64,000 nucleotides of DNA from Salminus brasiliensis (GCF_030463535.1 NC_132899.1:17647490-17711489), one strand, 5' to 3'. Positions 32,580 through 45,574 are shown, numbered from the stretch's first letter. The notes: a model not told the origin generated them from the letters alone. Numbers and translations are program-made.

Positions 32580-35160
32580 GTAAATCGCGATATAAATATA
32601 TATATATATTTCTTTAGGAATCATGACGTGTTGATAAAGAAAAATAAGTTTGCAGGCAGACTGCTGAAGTGTTGTTTGGTAGCCTTACTACCCTGTGACT
32701 GCACCGTTAGTCTAATTTGCCTTAAACTGGGCTACTTAATTCAGAGTTTTCAGGCTGTGTTAATGAACTTTAGTGCCTACTTGAGTGCCGTCGACACACA
32801 TCAGTGTATTTATTTTCACACATTTATTCATTTTATTAAATGTAAATGTAATAAATGTAGAATTAATGAATGTAGAAGCTACATTGTAACAGCCGTACTA
32901 ATTACGCAGTACCAACAGGCTAGCTTGTAACTATTGGCTAGATTTGACCATTACTTAAGCCACAGCTTAGCTAGACCATACTTTATTTCTTTATGCTTGT
33001 TTTATGAATTTAACATGTGTTATCTGGCCTTATCCTGAACGAGAGAGTCAAAGACTGAGGTTTACATGCGAATATGTCAGTAAAAGCATAGAATGGTGTG
33101 TGTGTGTGTGTGTGGATGCTTTCCATTTCTCATTCTTTTTTCATATAAAACAATAAAAAGTCCTGAAACTTTGTTTGCAAATGTTGTTCAGGGTGACCTA
33201 ATTCGCCTGTGTTATGAAGTGGCTTCATAAACTCTTAGACAAGCAGAAATAGTTGTAACAGGATTTCCTGTCTGAGAGCCTAACCAGGGCATCCACACCA
33301 CTGTATGTGTGTATATATTTTATATTTATCTATAATGCAAATTTTCCAGAGGCATTTGATATTGACATGACAATGTCACAAAGTCTTTGTAATGATTAGT
33401 TGTGTTTAAACTGTTTTTCAGAATGGATTATTATATCAGGCAGAGACAGACAGGAAAAAAGAAAACATTTCAACAACAGGAACTCAGTGCACTCCACCCA
33501 CTTCCACTTCACACATACCGGCAACACCTGATACCCCACTACTGGGCCAAGTGTGATTTATTCTAATTACACACTGAACACACTCTCCTTTTTATTACTA
33601 TCCATTGCACAGTGTACTGTTAATTGTGAGAGTTATGCTTTACCTCTGTTAAATTTAATGAGTGTAAACATTCAATTTCCAGGATTCATATTTTACCACT
33701 CAGATCAGATTAACTCAGATTCTAGACAAACCCCTACAGATGGCTCTACATGATCAACGTTAAATTAATAGTTGTCATTTATCAGATCATATACAGTACA
33801 TATCTTAGGTCTTATATTATACATCCTGATAGGTCTGAATGAGTTGAATCGAATGGAAAATGTTGCATTGCTATAGGCTTACTTTGTACAGTACATGTTA
33901 CAGTACATTTTAAGACAATGTATATGTGAGAGAATTTAGTATTTGCTTAAATTATGGTACGCTATTGTACTTATATTACTGTAAAGTCAACTTCAGAATG
34001 CCACAAAATCTCTAGAAAAGTGAAATGGGAAAACGAAATGCAGTACAATACAGTTAAAATGCAAAATACATAATAGGAAGGTGACCTTTAGGTTTTACAA
34101 GTGTAGATTTAATGGTGTATAAGCAATGGAGTCAATCAGAAGGTTGTAGTAAAGGATTGTGCTATATTAGCAGGCAGGATATTGGATGCTGTTGTGTAGT
34201 GGTTGCACAACTGTACTGAACATTACTTTTGAACTGAACTGACCTGCAGTAATTAGGTGTAATTTCCATTATAGTTTTTTTTTTATTACAGCAAATATTG
34301 CTATACATTACATGGTCATTGTATAAGTTTCTTATGAATCATGTCATTTTCTCTGATGTATGAATTTGTAACAGTTATTTTCTATTCAGTTTTTTTACTA
34401 TTTTCAACCCCTCTACTCTTTATAATGTAACAGGTCGTAAGGCTGAACGTGCTACTGAACCCTGTACAATTTTCTGCCCAAATGTGATCTGGAATATGAT
34501 CAGGCCTTCATCTCAATCCCTCACATAGAAGAGAACCCAACTGAAATTACTGAAAACATTGTATTGTGTTCTTAAAGGAAATTGAGGCAATATGAAATTG
34601 TTTTTAGAAAAAAAAAACGTTTGGAGAGTGGTGGCTTCCTCCTTGCCAGCCTGCCATGCACACCATTCTTTTTCCACCTTTCCCAAATTCAGAACTCAAA
34701 TGAATGCAGGATAGTTGTGTAGACCCTTAAATGTTACCCTGGAATTTTTGTTCTTCCAGGATTATTCACCACACCACACACCTTTCTGGTACCTTTCAAT
34801 AGTACTAAATGATACTCCCATTTGTGGATAATTTGCCAGTGGACTAGTGGAGGACAAACCCTTTAGAAATGGGTTTCTAACCTTTACCAGTTTTGTAAGC
34901 TAAATTACTCATCAGGAATCTTTTGTTTAATGCATGGCATGTAACGTGAAGATTACACTATAATAGTGGAGATGCAAGATAACATTCTTGAAACATAGGC
35001 AGCCTGCTGTTAAGGCCCATCTAGATATGCCACAGGGTCTCACTAACATTTCCATTTTATGCCTGCCAGACCAAGAGGTTTTATTTTCAGCTATTAAAAA
35101 AGCAACATTCTTCAGGGATGATCAGAGCCCAAAATAAATCAAAACACTTCCATCTCAGAT
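32580..35160. other. putative cyth1 intron 1, AT-rich
   Basis: AT-rich DNA with no recognised exon. It includes a short TG run at 33097-33113 and no defined mobile element. Confidence 0.4.
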
Positions 35161-35167
35161 TAACTAG

Positions 35168-35373
35168 TAGGGTGGCACAATATTGGGGGAAAGAAACACC
35201 ACACATTTTTTTCATGCAATACACTGCAATTAAAATACAGGAATTTTCCACCACATTTTACAGAAGTTAATGATCCAACATATCAAGATATTGCACATAT
35301 ATTATTGGGTTTAATTAGCCTTACATTACAGTGCACATTGTAGTGACAATGCTGGGACTATTGTGCAGCCCTA
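35168..35373. mobile_element. short hAT-like MITE
   Basis: About 206 bp bounded by TAGGGTGGCACAATATTGG on the left and, read inward, TAGGGCTGCACAATAGTCC on the right. They match at 13 of the first 15 positions. The AGGGCTGCACAAT motif is typical of fish hAT-type MITEs. No clear 8-bp target duplication was found. Confidence 0.65.
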
Positions 35374-35425
35374 CTAATTTCTTTGCATTATTTGAGTAGT
35401 TGTTTTTGAGCAGCTGTCTTTTCTG

Positions 35426-35475
35426 CAAATAAATGCTCTAAACAGCAATATTTTATTTGGAATTTAGGGGAAATG
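35426..35475 (+). repeat. fragment of the 31604-32020 element, inverted
   Basis: GCAAATAAATGCTCTAAACA and ATTTTATTTGGAATTTAGGG are the near-exact reverse complement of 31718-31772. It is a terminal fragment of the same Tc1-like family. Confidence 0.7.
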
Positions 35476-35649
35476 CCTGACAGGTAGAAGGAATGCAAAG
35501 TAGCCAAAGGCCCACCAACCCCCATGCCTTTAGGTCACTCCTAACATTTTGCATCGTTTGTTTATCTGGGTTCTCTTCATCTAGTTTAAGGAGTTGTGCT
35601 GAAGATCTGATTGCATTTCAGGTAGATTTAAACAGAAACACAGACAACA

Positions 35650-35810
35650 TAGAGCAGAGGTGGGTAATCCCTGTCCTGGAGGGTCAGATTCCTGCACAGT
35701 TTCATGCTTTTCATGATCAAGCACACCTGATTCAAGGTTTAGTAGACCTGTTAAAACAGGGAATCAGCAACCAGTGCTGTACTCCCCATTGCCCCTGTAA
35801 TAGATGATTC
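35650..35810. repeat. dispersed teleost repeat (CCTGGAGGG type)
   Basis: GAGGTGGGTAATCCCTGTCC, TGGAGGGTCAGATTCCTGCA and AAGCACACCTGATTCAAGG are hallmark words of a widespread short non-coding fish repeat. No coding potential. Confidence 0.5.
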
Positions 35811-35819
35811 CTCTTATTG

Positions 35820-36822
35820 AGTATTATTTTGAAAAACAGTCCAAGCTGAAACAGTCCTTATAACTTCAGTGTGAATGGGTGGAGCTAAACTGCTGTATGC
35901 AGAGTAGATGGATACATAGATATATATGTTAAAACAATCAATTAAAACAGGTGGTTTTTGTACACTAGTTTCTGTTCGTGGATTGAACATAGGGGGAATT
36001 TGGTCATTTTAGGTTTGGTCATTTTAACAACTCTAACCTGGGTTAGTTGTATAACACAGCACACTCAAAAGTCATGAAATTTTACCAGGGGTGCCCACAC
36101 TTTCTAAAAAGACTGTAGGTACTGAATATTATATATAAAAAGTTTTGGATCTGAAATATAATCTGGAAAATACATAATACACATCCTCTGAATTCTGTAT
36201 TAATAAAGTAGGTTACTATCACTGAAAAAAACAAAGAATCATGTAGACCTAAAAAAGTGTATGTTTTTGTCATACTAGGCATTACTAATAAATGACATTA
36301 TTTAACATTGGTGAATTTTATTTATCATATTGCATTTGTCAACATTTTGTCAAAGCAGCAAGTCACTCTGTACTCATTTAAAAAGCAAAATAGATAAAAA
36401 GATAAAAGGCCAATGTCTTGTGTTCTCATTCAAAATGTTTTCATATCTTTTTCCATTTTTTTACCCCATTGCTCACCGTGAGACAGCTGTGTGAAAGTTT
36501 CTTCTTAGTTTCTCGGTTTACCATGAAAAGATTTACTGTAAAGAAAAACACAGCTTTGTGGTTATAATGGCACCTGGCGACTGCTGCAGTTTTTATCAGT
36601 TATTAGTAAATTGCTATATTTCCTAGAATGCTGCTATTATTTATTTTAAGTCGTTATGTGACGTATTAGTAATATTAGTTTATTAATATAAAGTATGTGA
36701 CTTTGGTTGGGCAAAAAAGATTCACATGTGGTTTTACTATCAATTTAAAAGCCTGTTTTTTTTGCCTCAGAATGAAACAACCTTTAGTAGCTGGTTTGGG
36801 GCATAACACAGGGCTAACAGAA
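35820..36822. other. putative cyth1 intron 1, no feature
   Basis: AT-rich; no exon or defined repeat recognised. Confidence 0.4.
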
Positions 36823-36834
36823 GCTATATATATA

Positions 36835-36888
<54 letters not shown>

Positions 36889-36904
36889 TTTTTTTTTTTT
36901 TTTT
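36823..36904. repeat. (TA)n microsatellite joined to poly-T
   Basis: A TA dinucleotide run of about 30 units with one break near 36838-36840, followed by a G and about 20 T residues. Confidence 0.95.
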
Positions 36905-38895
36905 GCGTTTTACCGGATAATAATGTTGCTGTCCTCTCGTGGGTGTATGTCAGTTTTGGGTGTGTAAATCTAATGAGTCAACACAACAGTTTTGGGGATT
37001 TGGATTTGGCCTGCTTTACAGCCTGCTTTGTTTTTTTTGAACGTTGTCACAACAGTGTTTGAGGTTCTCAGTGTGTCGGTTCCATGTACCAAACTCTCAT
37101 TATCTTTATTTATCTATGCCAAGGGAAATGCAGTTTGACATTATAGGGCACCTCTATAAACTTTATGCAGCTGTATTCTCTTATACTGATGAGCTCTATG
37201 AGAACACTTGAGAGGAGTATATGCACTATGTCAGTTGTTTTTTATGCATGGTTGTGCACAAGCACATGCAGGTGACTGAGGTCTCTCAGCACTGCCACGG
37301 TTGCAGCTGTAGACGTGGCAATGTGTCGCATCCAGGAAGGAGCAAAGCTACACAGGAAACCTCTGAGACTGTCCTCATTTCACCTCGTTCAGCAGTCCGT
37401 CAGCTCACTTCACTTCTCCTGCTCTGCTCATGGTTGTCAGCGGCAGTGCCGTTTTCCTGGGCGTTATTCAGTTGTATGTAAATGCATTGACACGGCACTT
37501 TTTATAGCGAAGTGTTGTCCTGCTTTGTTTAGATGGTCATTTGCAGGAGCAGTTATTGCGGATATTGGTGCAGCGTTAGTGGATTTTTCTACCACACTCG
37601 CACAAGCACTACCTCACAAGCTTTCTTCATCCTTTTCTTAAAGCCAAGTGACCAAGCTCAATCGACCTGCTCAAGGAAAACCACAGTGGTGGACAGATGC
37701 AGTTGAATATTGTGATGCCTACGTTAGGCCTGTCATCAAAACTTTTTTTTTTATGTTATTTTCATTTTCAGACTTGATGCCGCTTGTATAATGATAATAT
37801 GATAGAATTATTGTAAAGATAAATGTATTTTATTTTTGTTTGATTATTTAGACATTGTAGTGGGCAATAAAGATGATCAAAAATGATCATGTCCAAATAT
37901 CATACAGTAAGCCAGTAATGTAATTATTATGACAGGACTAACTACATTAGTTTATTTTTCTTGATAGATATTTACACAAAGGCCAATTGTACAGATTTAC
38001 AGGCTTTAAACCAATCATGTAGTTGCTCAAAATGCTCAGAAGGGGGGGAACTACTCCACAGAACGGTGGTGTAATTGAAGTATTGGAAATAAATATATAA
38101 AGACTTTGATATGCAGTGAGAAGGTGTTGCATATAATCACTGTTCTAATTGTGGACTCATGGACAAACTGTAGAATGCTGATGGATGAGTGGACGGACAG
38201 AAAGATAGAGAGAGAAGATGGAGAGGGACAGAGACTGAGAGCCAAATATGTTGGGTTTGACTGGTTGGCATGGAGACTGGGTCTGTAGCAGGGAAAGGGG
38301 TGAGAGTGTGCGGGTCACTGAGAGTCTCTAAGAGCCTCTCGTAGTGAACATGGCATGAGAGCTATTTATATGAAGGTTTTGTACTAATGAGTAGTGAGGT
38401 AGGTAGGAAAGCCCATAAAGAGATGTCCTATGTGCTGTACATTCCATGGCACGACTGGGTTTGTGGGATATCTGTAAGTAAAGGACAGCAATTTGCATAT
38501 TTTTTAAATGCTGTCTGTATTTTGTGTTGTCTGTAAGGCAGCTTGTCTGGCTGCTGTCACTCCCTGCTGTGGGAATTGATGAGGTTACTGTACTGAGGAC
38601 ATGAGAGGTAAACAGGCAGATACTGATGATAATGTGCATGCCCAGATGAAGTCCCCTGTTCAATTTCACCCTCGCAGCAGTGTTCATTGATATTGCAGTG
38701 TGACAAGCGCTACATCTCGGTTAAAGCAAATAGTACAATCTTTAGTTTGTCCAATAGTTTCCATAAAAACTGCTAATACTGTTTTCTTTTCTGATATCAA
38801 GGGTCTTTGTGGGATGTTTGTCTCCCTGTTACTGCAGAAGCAGCCTCTACTCTTCTTGGATGGTTTTAGAACATGCTGAGAAGATTTGATTGTTT
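36905..38895. other. putative cyth1 intron 1, no gene recognised
   Basis: No supported exon. The patch near 37060-37180 shares words with 27200-27250 and 55915-55950 (dispersed repeat). 38190-38225 is GA-rich. Confidence 0.4.
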
Positions 38896-38897
38896 TT

Positions 38898-39090
38898 GCA
38901 TTTTTACATTTACAGGATTTATCTGACGCTTCTATCCAGAGCGACTTCACATCAAGTTACACAGGAAGCAGCATAAAGATTGTTGTGTCAGGAATTGCTC
39001 AAGGTCTCTTACTGGTAAAGCATGGTGTACTTGCCCAGCTGGGGAAACTGAACCCTAGTCTGTCAGAGAGAGAGAGGGTGGTGTTGTTAA
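38898..39090 (+). repeat. dispersed teleost repeat (ATCCAGAGCGACTTCA type)
   Basis: TTTTACATTTACAGGATTTA, then CGCTTCTATCCAGAGCGACT, followed by the TTGCTCAAGGTCTCTTACTG block. These words mark a very common fish intronic repeat. The block at 38998-39055 is shared with 29240-29330. Confidence 0.6.
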
Positions 39091-39177
39091 CCACCAACAC
39101 CAGTCAATCGTTTCATTCAAATGTGAGATTAGTCAGATGCTGATGTTAGATGATAAGCACAAATACTCCCCCAACTC

Positions 39178-39250
39178 ATATTTGGTTGAGCTCCATCGCT
39201 CCAGAGAATGAGGGCGTGGTGACCTCATAGCGGCTCATATATTCTCTTCT
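39178..39250 (-). repeat. fragment of the TGGACAAAAGTATTG MITE family
   Basis: TTTGGTTGAGCTCCATCGCT followed by CCAGAGAATG and CTCATAGCGGCTCA matches the interior of the copy near 61600-61660. It is an isolated fragment. Confidence 0.45.
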
Positions 39251-40380
39251 TGTAATTGCACCATCTTACAACTTGGTTGTCATCTTTCTTTGTACTACCA
39301 CAGCAACGCAACTGCTGCCTTTTGTCCAAATATTATATATAATATATAAGCACACCAGTCGATTGTAGACCAGTGCAAAAGAATTGTTATGGGCAAAGGA
39401 TGTGATTTGACTGATGTTCAAAAGGTACTAGATCTAGGTACTCTAGATACTAGAGCACCAGGTGAAGGGTGGTTGCACCTCATAAACCACTAACTTTATA
39501 GGGTGTTCTAGAGCTGTCGTACTACAAGCTGGGTACTGAGAATGGACTTCTCACACATTGAGTGTCTCCCAATGGGAATGATGACTCTGGCTAATGGTTA
39601 CAGAGCAAGCAGCACAGTGAAGCAGTGTGAACACCTTTTGTCATCTAAAACAGTTTTTTATTTCTTTTCTTAGATGATCTTTTTGTCAAATATACTGTAT
39701 TTGTACATAGCGTAAAGATCCATACTTAGGACCCTCTTGATTATGAAAATGTAGGACACTTAGTTCTATCCTGCTGTAGAGAAGTGAAATGAGCCTCCCC
39801 ATAACACCACTATTGCTAGAACACATACCATTACAGTATTCCTGCTGCCCGTTGTTCATTTACATGCTTTGAATTCAGGCTACAGAGTTCTCTCCCTTCT
39901 CTGCCTCTAAATCTCCCTTTCTTGCTGATAGTCTTTGCACTAATCTTAAGCCACAGAAAGAGAAGTAACTTCAAAAGTGGGATCTGTTATTAAGATTCAG
40001 GCGACGGTTGAAACGGCAGCCCTCCACACATGTGGGCTGTGACTCAAAGATAGCAACCAGGCCGGCAACAATCAACAGAAATAGTCACGATAAAGCAGAT
40101 AACCAGCTCAAACGCTTACTGCTTTCAAAACATGGTTTCAGTTTCAGTCTTTCTAGTATGTCTGATGCACGCACTATGCTCGTACGCGTGTAAATCCTGT
40201 AAAGCCAAGAGGGGGATTCAACCACTTCTTTACAATGTCTGCAGTAATTCTAAGACAGAAACTGAGCTTTCGTTTGATATGAACCAGGGACCAGACGCCT
40301 GGCGGTTTTTAAATGCATGGGGAAGTTGTAAGGAAAGCTTATTTTTTGCTTTACATGCATTACATATAAAAACCCAGAAG
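39251..40380. other. putative cyth1 intron 1, no feature
   Basis: No exon or element boundary recognised. Confidence 0.4.
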
Positions 40381-40382
40381 AT

Positions 40383-40648
40383 TTGACAAGACATTTTGCC
40401 CATCTGTGGCAGTGAACACACACACACACACACACACTAGTGAGTAATTGCAGCACGTGCACGCTAAGGAAAGTGATGACACACACAGCAGTTGGCGGTC
40501 ATGGGCGCCTCAACCCTCAAGAGGAGAAAGTGCTCTTTCTTCACCGCCCCATCCCCAAGTTCTTTACTGCTGGTCTGGGGGATTGAAGCAGCAACCTTCT
40601 GGTCCCAAGCCTGCCTCTCCAATTTTTAGGCCACTGCTATATTTGTAC
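40383..40648 (-). mobile_element. tRNA-derived SINE, minus strand
   Basis: On the minus strand, a head with A-box-like TGGCCTAAAAATTGG and B-box-like GGTTGCTGCTTCAATCC lies at the right. The body follows and then a (TG)n stretch and the tail ACAGATGGGCAAAATG, paralleling 30908-31191. The B box is more decayed than in the 30908 copy. Confidence 0.75.
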
Positions 40649-40649
40649 T

Positions 40650-41620
40650 GTAGATATTGTGATGCCTGGTTACTAAGCCCAAACAGTGTAAAGACATCTG
40701 ACTCCATCATTTTCTCTACAATGAACCATTTCACACCAAACAACTCTGAATCATTTTGCAATATTTTTTGCAATATTACTATCTCATTCTATTGTGTATG
40801 CATCAATAATGCTCGTAGATTAGAAGGCCTTAATAGTTAACAGCTTAACAGCTGCCCTTGTCATGCATCCCGCTCCAGATCTTGACCTTGATCCTTCCAC
40901 AGCAGGATGATTTTGCAACAGTAACATTGAGCATTTGTCACGCGCTTATGTCTTGACGCATGTCTTGCTGTCACGGTAGTTATTCTACTGCTGTTTTTTT
41001 AATTTGTTGTGCTATCCAACGTCAACCAGGCTCAGACCTGGATCTCTCTGAAGCTGCTTTGTGTCAACATGCGTTGTAAACAGAGCTGTATAATTAAAAC
41101 TGAATTTGAAGTGAAGTAAATTAAATTCACATCCCTGTAGCCACCTTCATATTTCTGCAAGTGGTTTAGCCAATGGCAGTATGGAAACTAGACTGTCTGA
41201 TGCCAATGATATCTATGACCCCACAGGCACAAATCATATATGTGTAATATTCCTCCTTACCCTGTACCTACCTAACTGTACATGCTGCGTACGGTAGGCT
41301 ATTGGCTCTCATTTTCAAAGGAGACAATACATGTTTCTAGTCTTAGCAGAGAGAGTAAAGCTTATGATATTGAACAAGGAATTGTATTTTGCTCGCAGAG
41401 TCTGCTGTTGTTGTTTATATGGAAAGTTGAGTGCCTGGCGAGGGGCTGTATTACCATGCTGGAGGGCTACTTTCAGAAGATATCACATAAACAACCCTTA
41501 TGTATTTTTGAGATATGAATCATGAAGGATATATCAAAAATGAATATATTACTAAGGGCGTAAGGCCTTGATACCTCAAAACACTGCTAGATCTGTTAAT
41601 AACTGTTTTGATAAATGGTA
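40650..41620. other. putative cyth1 intron 1, no feature
   Basis: No exon or element boundary recognised. Confidence 0.4.
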
Positions 41621-41624
41621 TTTG

Positions 41625-41745
41625 CAGAAGTAAAGAACCATTTATTTTAAAGTTTAAAGAACCTACACACAATGTAAAGGTTCTATATACCAAATTAAAG
41701 AGGTTATTTTACCTAAAACAGTACAGGCAGGCCAAGAACCATTTA
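41625..41745. repeat. GGTTCTTT-type foldback MITE, copy 2 (diverged)
   Basis: AGTAAAGAACCATTTATTTT, AAAGAACCTACACACAATGT and AAAGGTTCTATATACC resemble the 11655-11910 element. Ends are unclear. Confidence 0.5.
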
Positions 41746-42214
41746 AGAATTTAAGGTAAAATATGTAAATATAGGAATCATTTAAAGTGCCTTATGGGAA
41801 CTGAATGCACATAATTTCTAATAATTATAACACTACATCAAAAATACCAAACATGGCTTTTAAAAAGTTCTTAATAAAGTGCACAATATGGCACACAGTT
41901 GAAAATTAGCTGGTAAAACAGATGGTCTAACTCACTAAGAATAAGTTCTCTGAATAAATGAACGCAACTTAAAGCATCTGGGTATTATTCTGCTCCAATA
42001 GGTCCTTGCCTTTCAGTTCCACAATCTCATGAGGCATATTGTGGAGAAAGCTAAAATAAAGTGACATTTAACACTGAAAGAAGTTTGCTGACTGGGGGAG
42101 CAGGTTTATTGGCCCTTTGATTAATCAGCAGTGCTGTTATGTGGAATCTTGGAATAGTCCTTACACTCAGACTCTTTCTAGGCTAACTGTGGTTTTACCA
42201 TTTTTTTTTTCAGT

Positions 42215-42381
42215 AAAAACTTTGCTTATTGACTCACGTAGTATTGCAACAGTATTGCTGTCGTGTAAAACAACTTCTATCTCCATTTCTGCCACTTTTT
42301 GATATAATATGAATCTGCCAGTTGTTTTTTTTTATATTTTTTCAAAATGTCATGATGCATGGGCCAATAGAAATGCTCCAT
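42215..42381. repeat. interspersed repeat copy 3, inverted
   Basis: GGGCCAATAGAAATGCTCCA at 42361-42380 is an inverted match to the 2091/5745 core, and CTGCCAGTTG upstream parallels CTGGCAGTTG at 43195-43204. Confidence 0.55.
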
Positions 42382-42492
42382 GTACCCTGTCCTCCATTGA
42401 TGGTTAAGAAGGGTTTCTTCTTCTCTTATAAAGTAAAAAAACAAATTGTAGTTTGACAGATATGTTAACATTACATATTAGGATGTACATAA

Positions 42493-42545
42493 GGTAAGAT
42501 AATCCTTTATTAGTCCCACAGTGGGGAAATTATCATACCGGAATA
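42493..42545 (-). repeat. LINE 3' tail fragment
   Basis: On the minus strand it ends GGGACTAATAAAGGATTATC, then TTAC: the short-repeat 3' tail typical of 5'-truncated fish LINE insertions. Only the tail is visible. Confidence 0.45.
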
Positions 42546-43104
42546 TCTGCAGTAAATAACATTAAGTACAACAGGTTACATCTTCTGTAGCTGTGCTCGT
42601 GTTGAGTCCAGTGTTGTCATGCCATTATTTCATTCTGAAACCCTGTAACATTTAAGAGTACAGTGTAATGTTCCAGCTCCACATGTCTCCAAGTTGGGCC
42701 CACAAGCCTTGATGAATACCCGGTGTTTATGCAGAACCCTGCTGGCTGACATTTCACTTAAGAGTTCATTTCATTCTCCTGCATTGTTCTCCTTTCCTGC
42801 CTGTTCTGCACACCCATAGCTCAAGTGGGCATTTGGAAAAGGTGAAATATGGAGAAATGCTTTGGTGTGCACAAAAGCAGACCACTACAAACGGCACCAG
42901 ACTGGTTACGAACTGGGAGAAAGAGAATGAGAGAAACTGAACGAGTTGAGTGGACAATCAGCATAAATGATTGTTTATGTGTCACATAGTTTATGTTTTT
43001 TCCACAGATATTGAGACTTTCATGGCCTTGGCTTGTTTGGTAGAATTGGGTTGCCAGTTTGAGTGCATCAGATAATGAGGATTAAATAAATAATAACTGG
43101 AACT

Positions 43105-43270
43105 TCATTGCTGTTGTGTAAATAATGTATCTATAAATATCAGCACTATCGCACAGTAAACTCAATTTTGACTGTTTTTACTTTTTGACAAATCTGGCAG
43201 TTGTTCTTCACACCGCATTAGAATTTCATGATGAATGGACCGATAGAGATGCTCCAAAATGATTTAGAGA
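43105..43270. repeat. interspersed repeat copy 4, inverted
   Basis: GAATGGACCGATAGAGATGC then TCCAAAATGA mirrors the core of the 2000 and 5720 copies. Both inverted copies lie within 1.1 kb of each other. Confidence 0.5.
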
Positions 43271-44520
43271 TAAATTATATTTCTTCTCCTGTTAAGATTT
43301 TGTAGAAATCTTATGGTAAAAACAGAAACATAAACAAACATATTAAACTGTCACATACAGACATTGATATGGATGCTTTGACATGGTGGTAGGTTTGCCT
43401 GAGGGGTGAGGGATAAAAGAGTAGGAAGGGAGTGACCCAGCACCCAGAGTGGTATCAGATAAAATTCAGTTTAGGAGGGAACATTTAGGAGGGATTTGGA
43501 AAGTTCTGGGTGGGTTTTCCTGCAGGACATCACATGTCTATCTACTGAAGTTTCCTAACCACGCACTTTCTCTGTACTCCTTCAAATGATTCTTTTGGCA
43601 GTACTAATAGCAACCACACCTATAACTATCAACAGATCATTTCTGGGAGTATGTTGGAATATAATTATTTAGTAATATTAGAGCTCTAGAGTTTGCATGG
43701 TTGTCATTAGCCTTATTCCATCTGGATTTTTAACTAATATTTGTTTAACTAATTAGGAGGTAGTGTAGTTTCATGCGTCCTTGAATCCAATGTAAATGCA
43801 CTGTACTGGCCAAAATTGTTCTAATAGGCTAATTGTTCTAGATGTTCTAAATGACCTTCTGTAAGTCCCTGAAACCAGAGCTTTCTCAGCAATAGCAGTT
43901 GTGTTGGAATCCAGTTAACAGTAATGTAATAATGAAAGCTGGTAATAGACGCTGCTGTCTTGTTATTGAGCGTGGTGTCTGTCACGTTAAACATCCATAC
44001 TGTGGCCTTTCAGTCTGTTTCGGTTTTAGTCAGTTGGGCCATCTACAGGGAATTAGGGAAATTACACAAATACTTACATTTTTAATTGAGCAGTCAAACC
44101 TAATTAAATCATTACAAATTGCAACCAGAAACCTCTGCAGGTAAAAGCAGTCGAGCTCATATAGTATTTAAGAGCTAATTTCTGTAAGGTCTCCCAGGTG
44201 CCACCACAGTTTGAGAGTTTGGGAATCTAACCTAAATCTGTCCCGTTTTTTATATCCTAGTTTAGCATTGTTAGCATTGTCCCAGAATTAGAATTGTTAG
44301 ATTGCTAGAATACAGTGTTTTGCGCATTCTAACATCATGGAAACACGTCCACAGATAGAAGTTGGACAGTACTGTCTGCTACTGCATGACTGATTTAATC
44401 AGAACACAAATAGATAGAAGTGCTGCGACATGGATAAACACCTGATGAATACAGAATTGTGTCCGTAGTGTGGATCGGTTGACAGAGAGATTCTGTTGCT
44501 GAGTCAGGACTGGTCTCTAT
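43271..44520. other. putative cyth1 intron 1, no feature
   Basis: No exon or element boundary recognised. Confidence 0.4.
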
Positions 44521-44532
44521 ATGTATATTTAT

Positions 44533-44534
<2 letters not shown>

Positions 44535-44573
<39 letters not shown>
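44535..44573. repeat. (TA)n microsatellite
   Basis: A TA/CA dinucleotide run of about 18 units upstream of the candidate alternative promoter. Confidence 0.93.
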
Positions 44574-44579
<6 letters not shown>

Positions 44580-44599
44580 CAGTAGTCCTAAGTGTTTCC

Positions 44600-45366
44600 C
44601 TCCTCGTGTGTATTTATATCTATAGCCTTGCATTACTTAGATGCCAGCGTTGTTGTGCGCTGACTAAACTGGCCTGTGTGCCTTATGTGGGCGTGAGTGA
44701 GGAGGTGTGTGGAGAAGTGTTAATGAGCCCAAGCGTGTGTATGAAACCTATCTGCTCCGGGACTATTTCAGGGCAAGGGCAGAGACTTAACAATAGAGCT
44801 CAGTGCAAACAGAAGCACAGAGAGCGAAGGGAGGGGAAAAAGATAGAGAGAGAGAGGGAGAGAGAAAGAGAGAGAGAGAGAGAAGAGGGGGCAGAAGGAC
44901 ACAGAGAAGCTTTGCGTAATGAGTAAAGGGAGAATGTGTCAGCAAAGAGAAGAAAGACAGAAATGGAGTTATTGAGAGGGAGGAGAGGAGGAGAGGAGGC
45001 AACAAACCCAGAGTCAGATAGGGAGAGCGTGTGATAGACAGCACCGGTGTGGAGGGGGTTTGGAGAAGAGAGAGTGAGCTCCGCGCATTCGGAATAAGCT
45101 CCACTGCTCTCAGAGCGCCGTCACTCGAAAGCAACAACTCCACCTGAGGAGGAAAACACCGGCATCAAACTGACTAACCTCGGAATCCAATCTGCACAAC
45201 TTCCACCAGCCTGCATAAGGAGGACAAAAAAGAGGAAGCCAGCAAGATTCCTGTGCTTTCATTCTCTTTTTCTCCAAGACATACGCTCACTTCTCTCAAA
45301 CCCAGTGACTGACGCGGTCCCCGAAGTGGAATCGGAGTAAGGGGTCGAGCCAGAGCTTTCTCAGAA
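44600..45366 (+). promoter_or_regulatory. candidate internal promoter and GA-rich 5' leader
   Basis: A GA-rich leader (44815-45010, including a GA run at 44845-44885) is followed by mixed-composition, mildly CpG-rich sequence (45075-45330; CTCCGCGCATTCGG, AGAGCGCCGTCACTCG, TGACGCGGTCCCCG) leading to an ATG with strong context (AGAAATGG). This pattern resembles a vertebrate 5' UTR and first exon. No TATA box is seen. Evidence is compositional only. Confidence 0.35.
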
Positions 45367-45445
45367 ATGGGGACGGTGAGCGAACTTTGTGCTTCCAGCT
45401 TCCAGGCGTTCATGTGTCCCTCCGTACGTCCGACTGCACCTGCAG
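45367..45445 (+). CDS. candidate alternative first coding exon (phase 1)
   Basis: ATG GGG ACG ... GCA G, then GTGGGT: 26 codons (M-G-T-V-S-E-L-C-A-S-S-F-Q...R-P-T-A-P-A) plus one base, ending at a strong CAG|GTGGGT donor. The ending phase (1) equals that of the putative cyth1 first exon at 32561-32579, so both could splice to the same downstream exon. I do not recognise the peptide. A shorter exon ending at ATGGGGACG|GTGAGC is also possible and would be phase 0. Alternatively this is the first exon of an unrelated gene or a non-coding RNA. Confidence 0.3.
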
Positions 45446-45476
45446 GTGGGTCTGTCTTCAGGTCATTCAGAGCGTA

Positions 45477-45478
<2 letters not shown>

Positions 45479-45511
<33 letters not shown>
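45479..45511. repeat. (TG)n microsatellite
   Basis: A TG run of about 16 units, 33 bp downstream of the candidate exon's donor. Confidence 0.95.
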
Positions 45512-45515
<4 letters not shown>

Positions 45516-45574
45516 TTGTGGATGTGTGATCTTCAGACAGTGTTCTTTCCAACTGACTTTGCTTTTGTTAAGAC

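Noticed and set aside
44787..45143. 118-codon minus-strand open frame rich in S and L
   Set aside because: It is the reverse of the GA-rich leader; low-complexity artefact.
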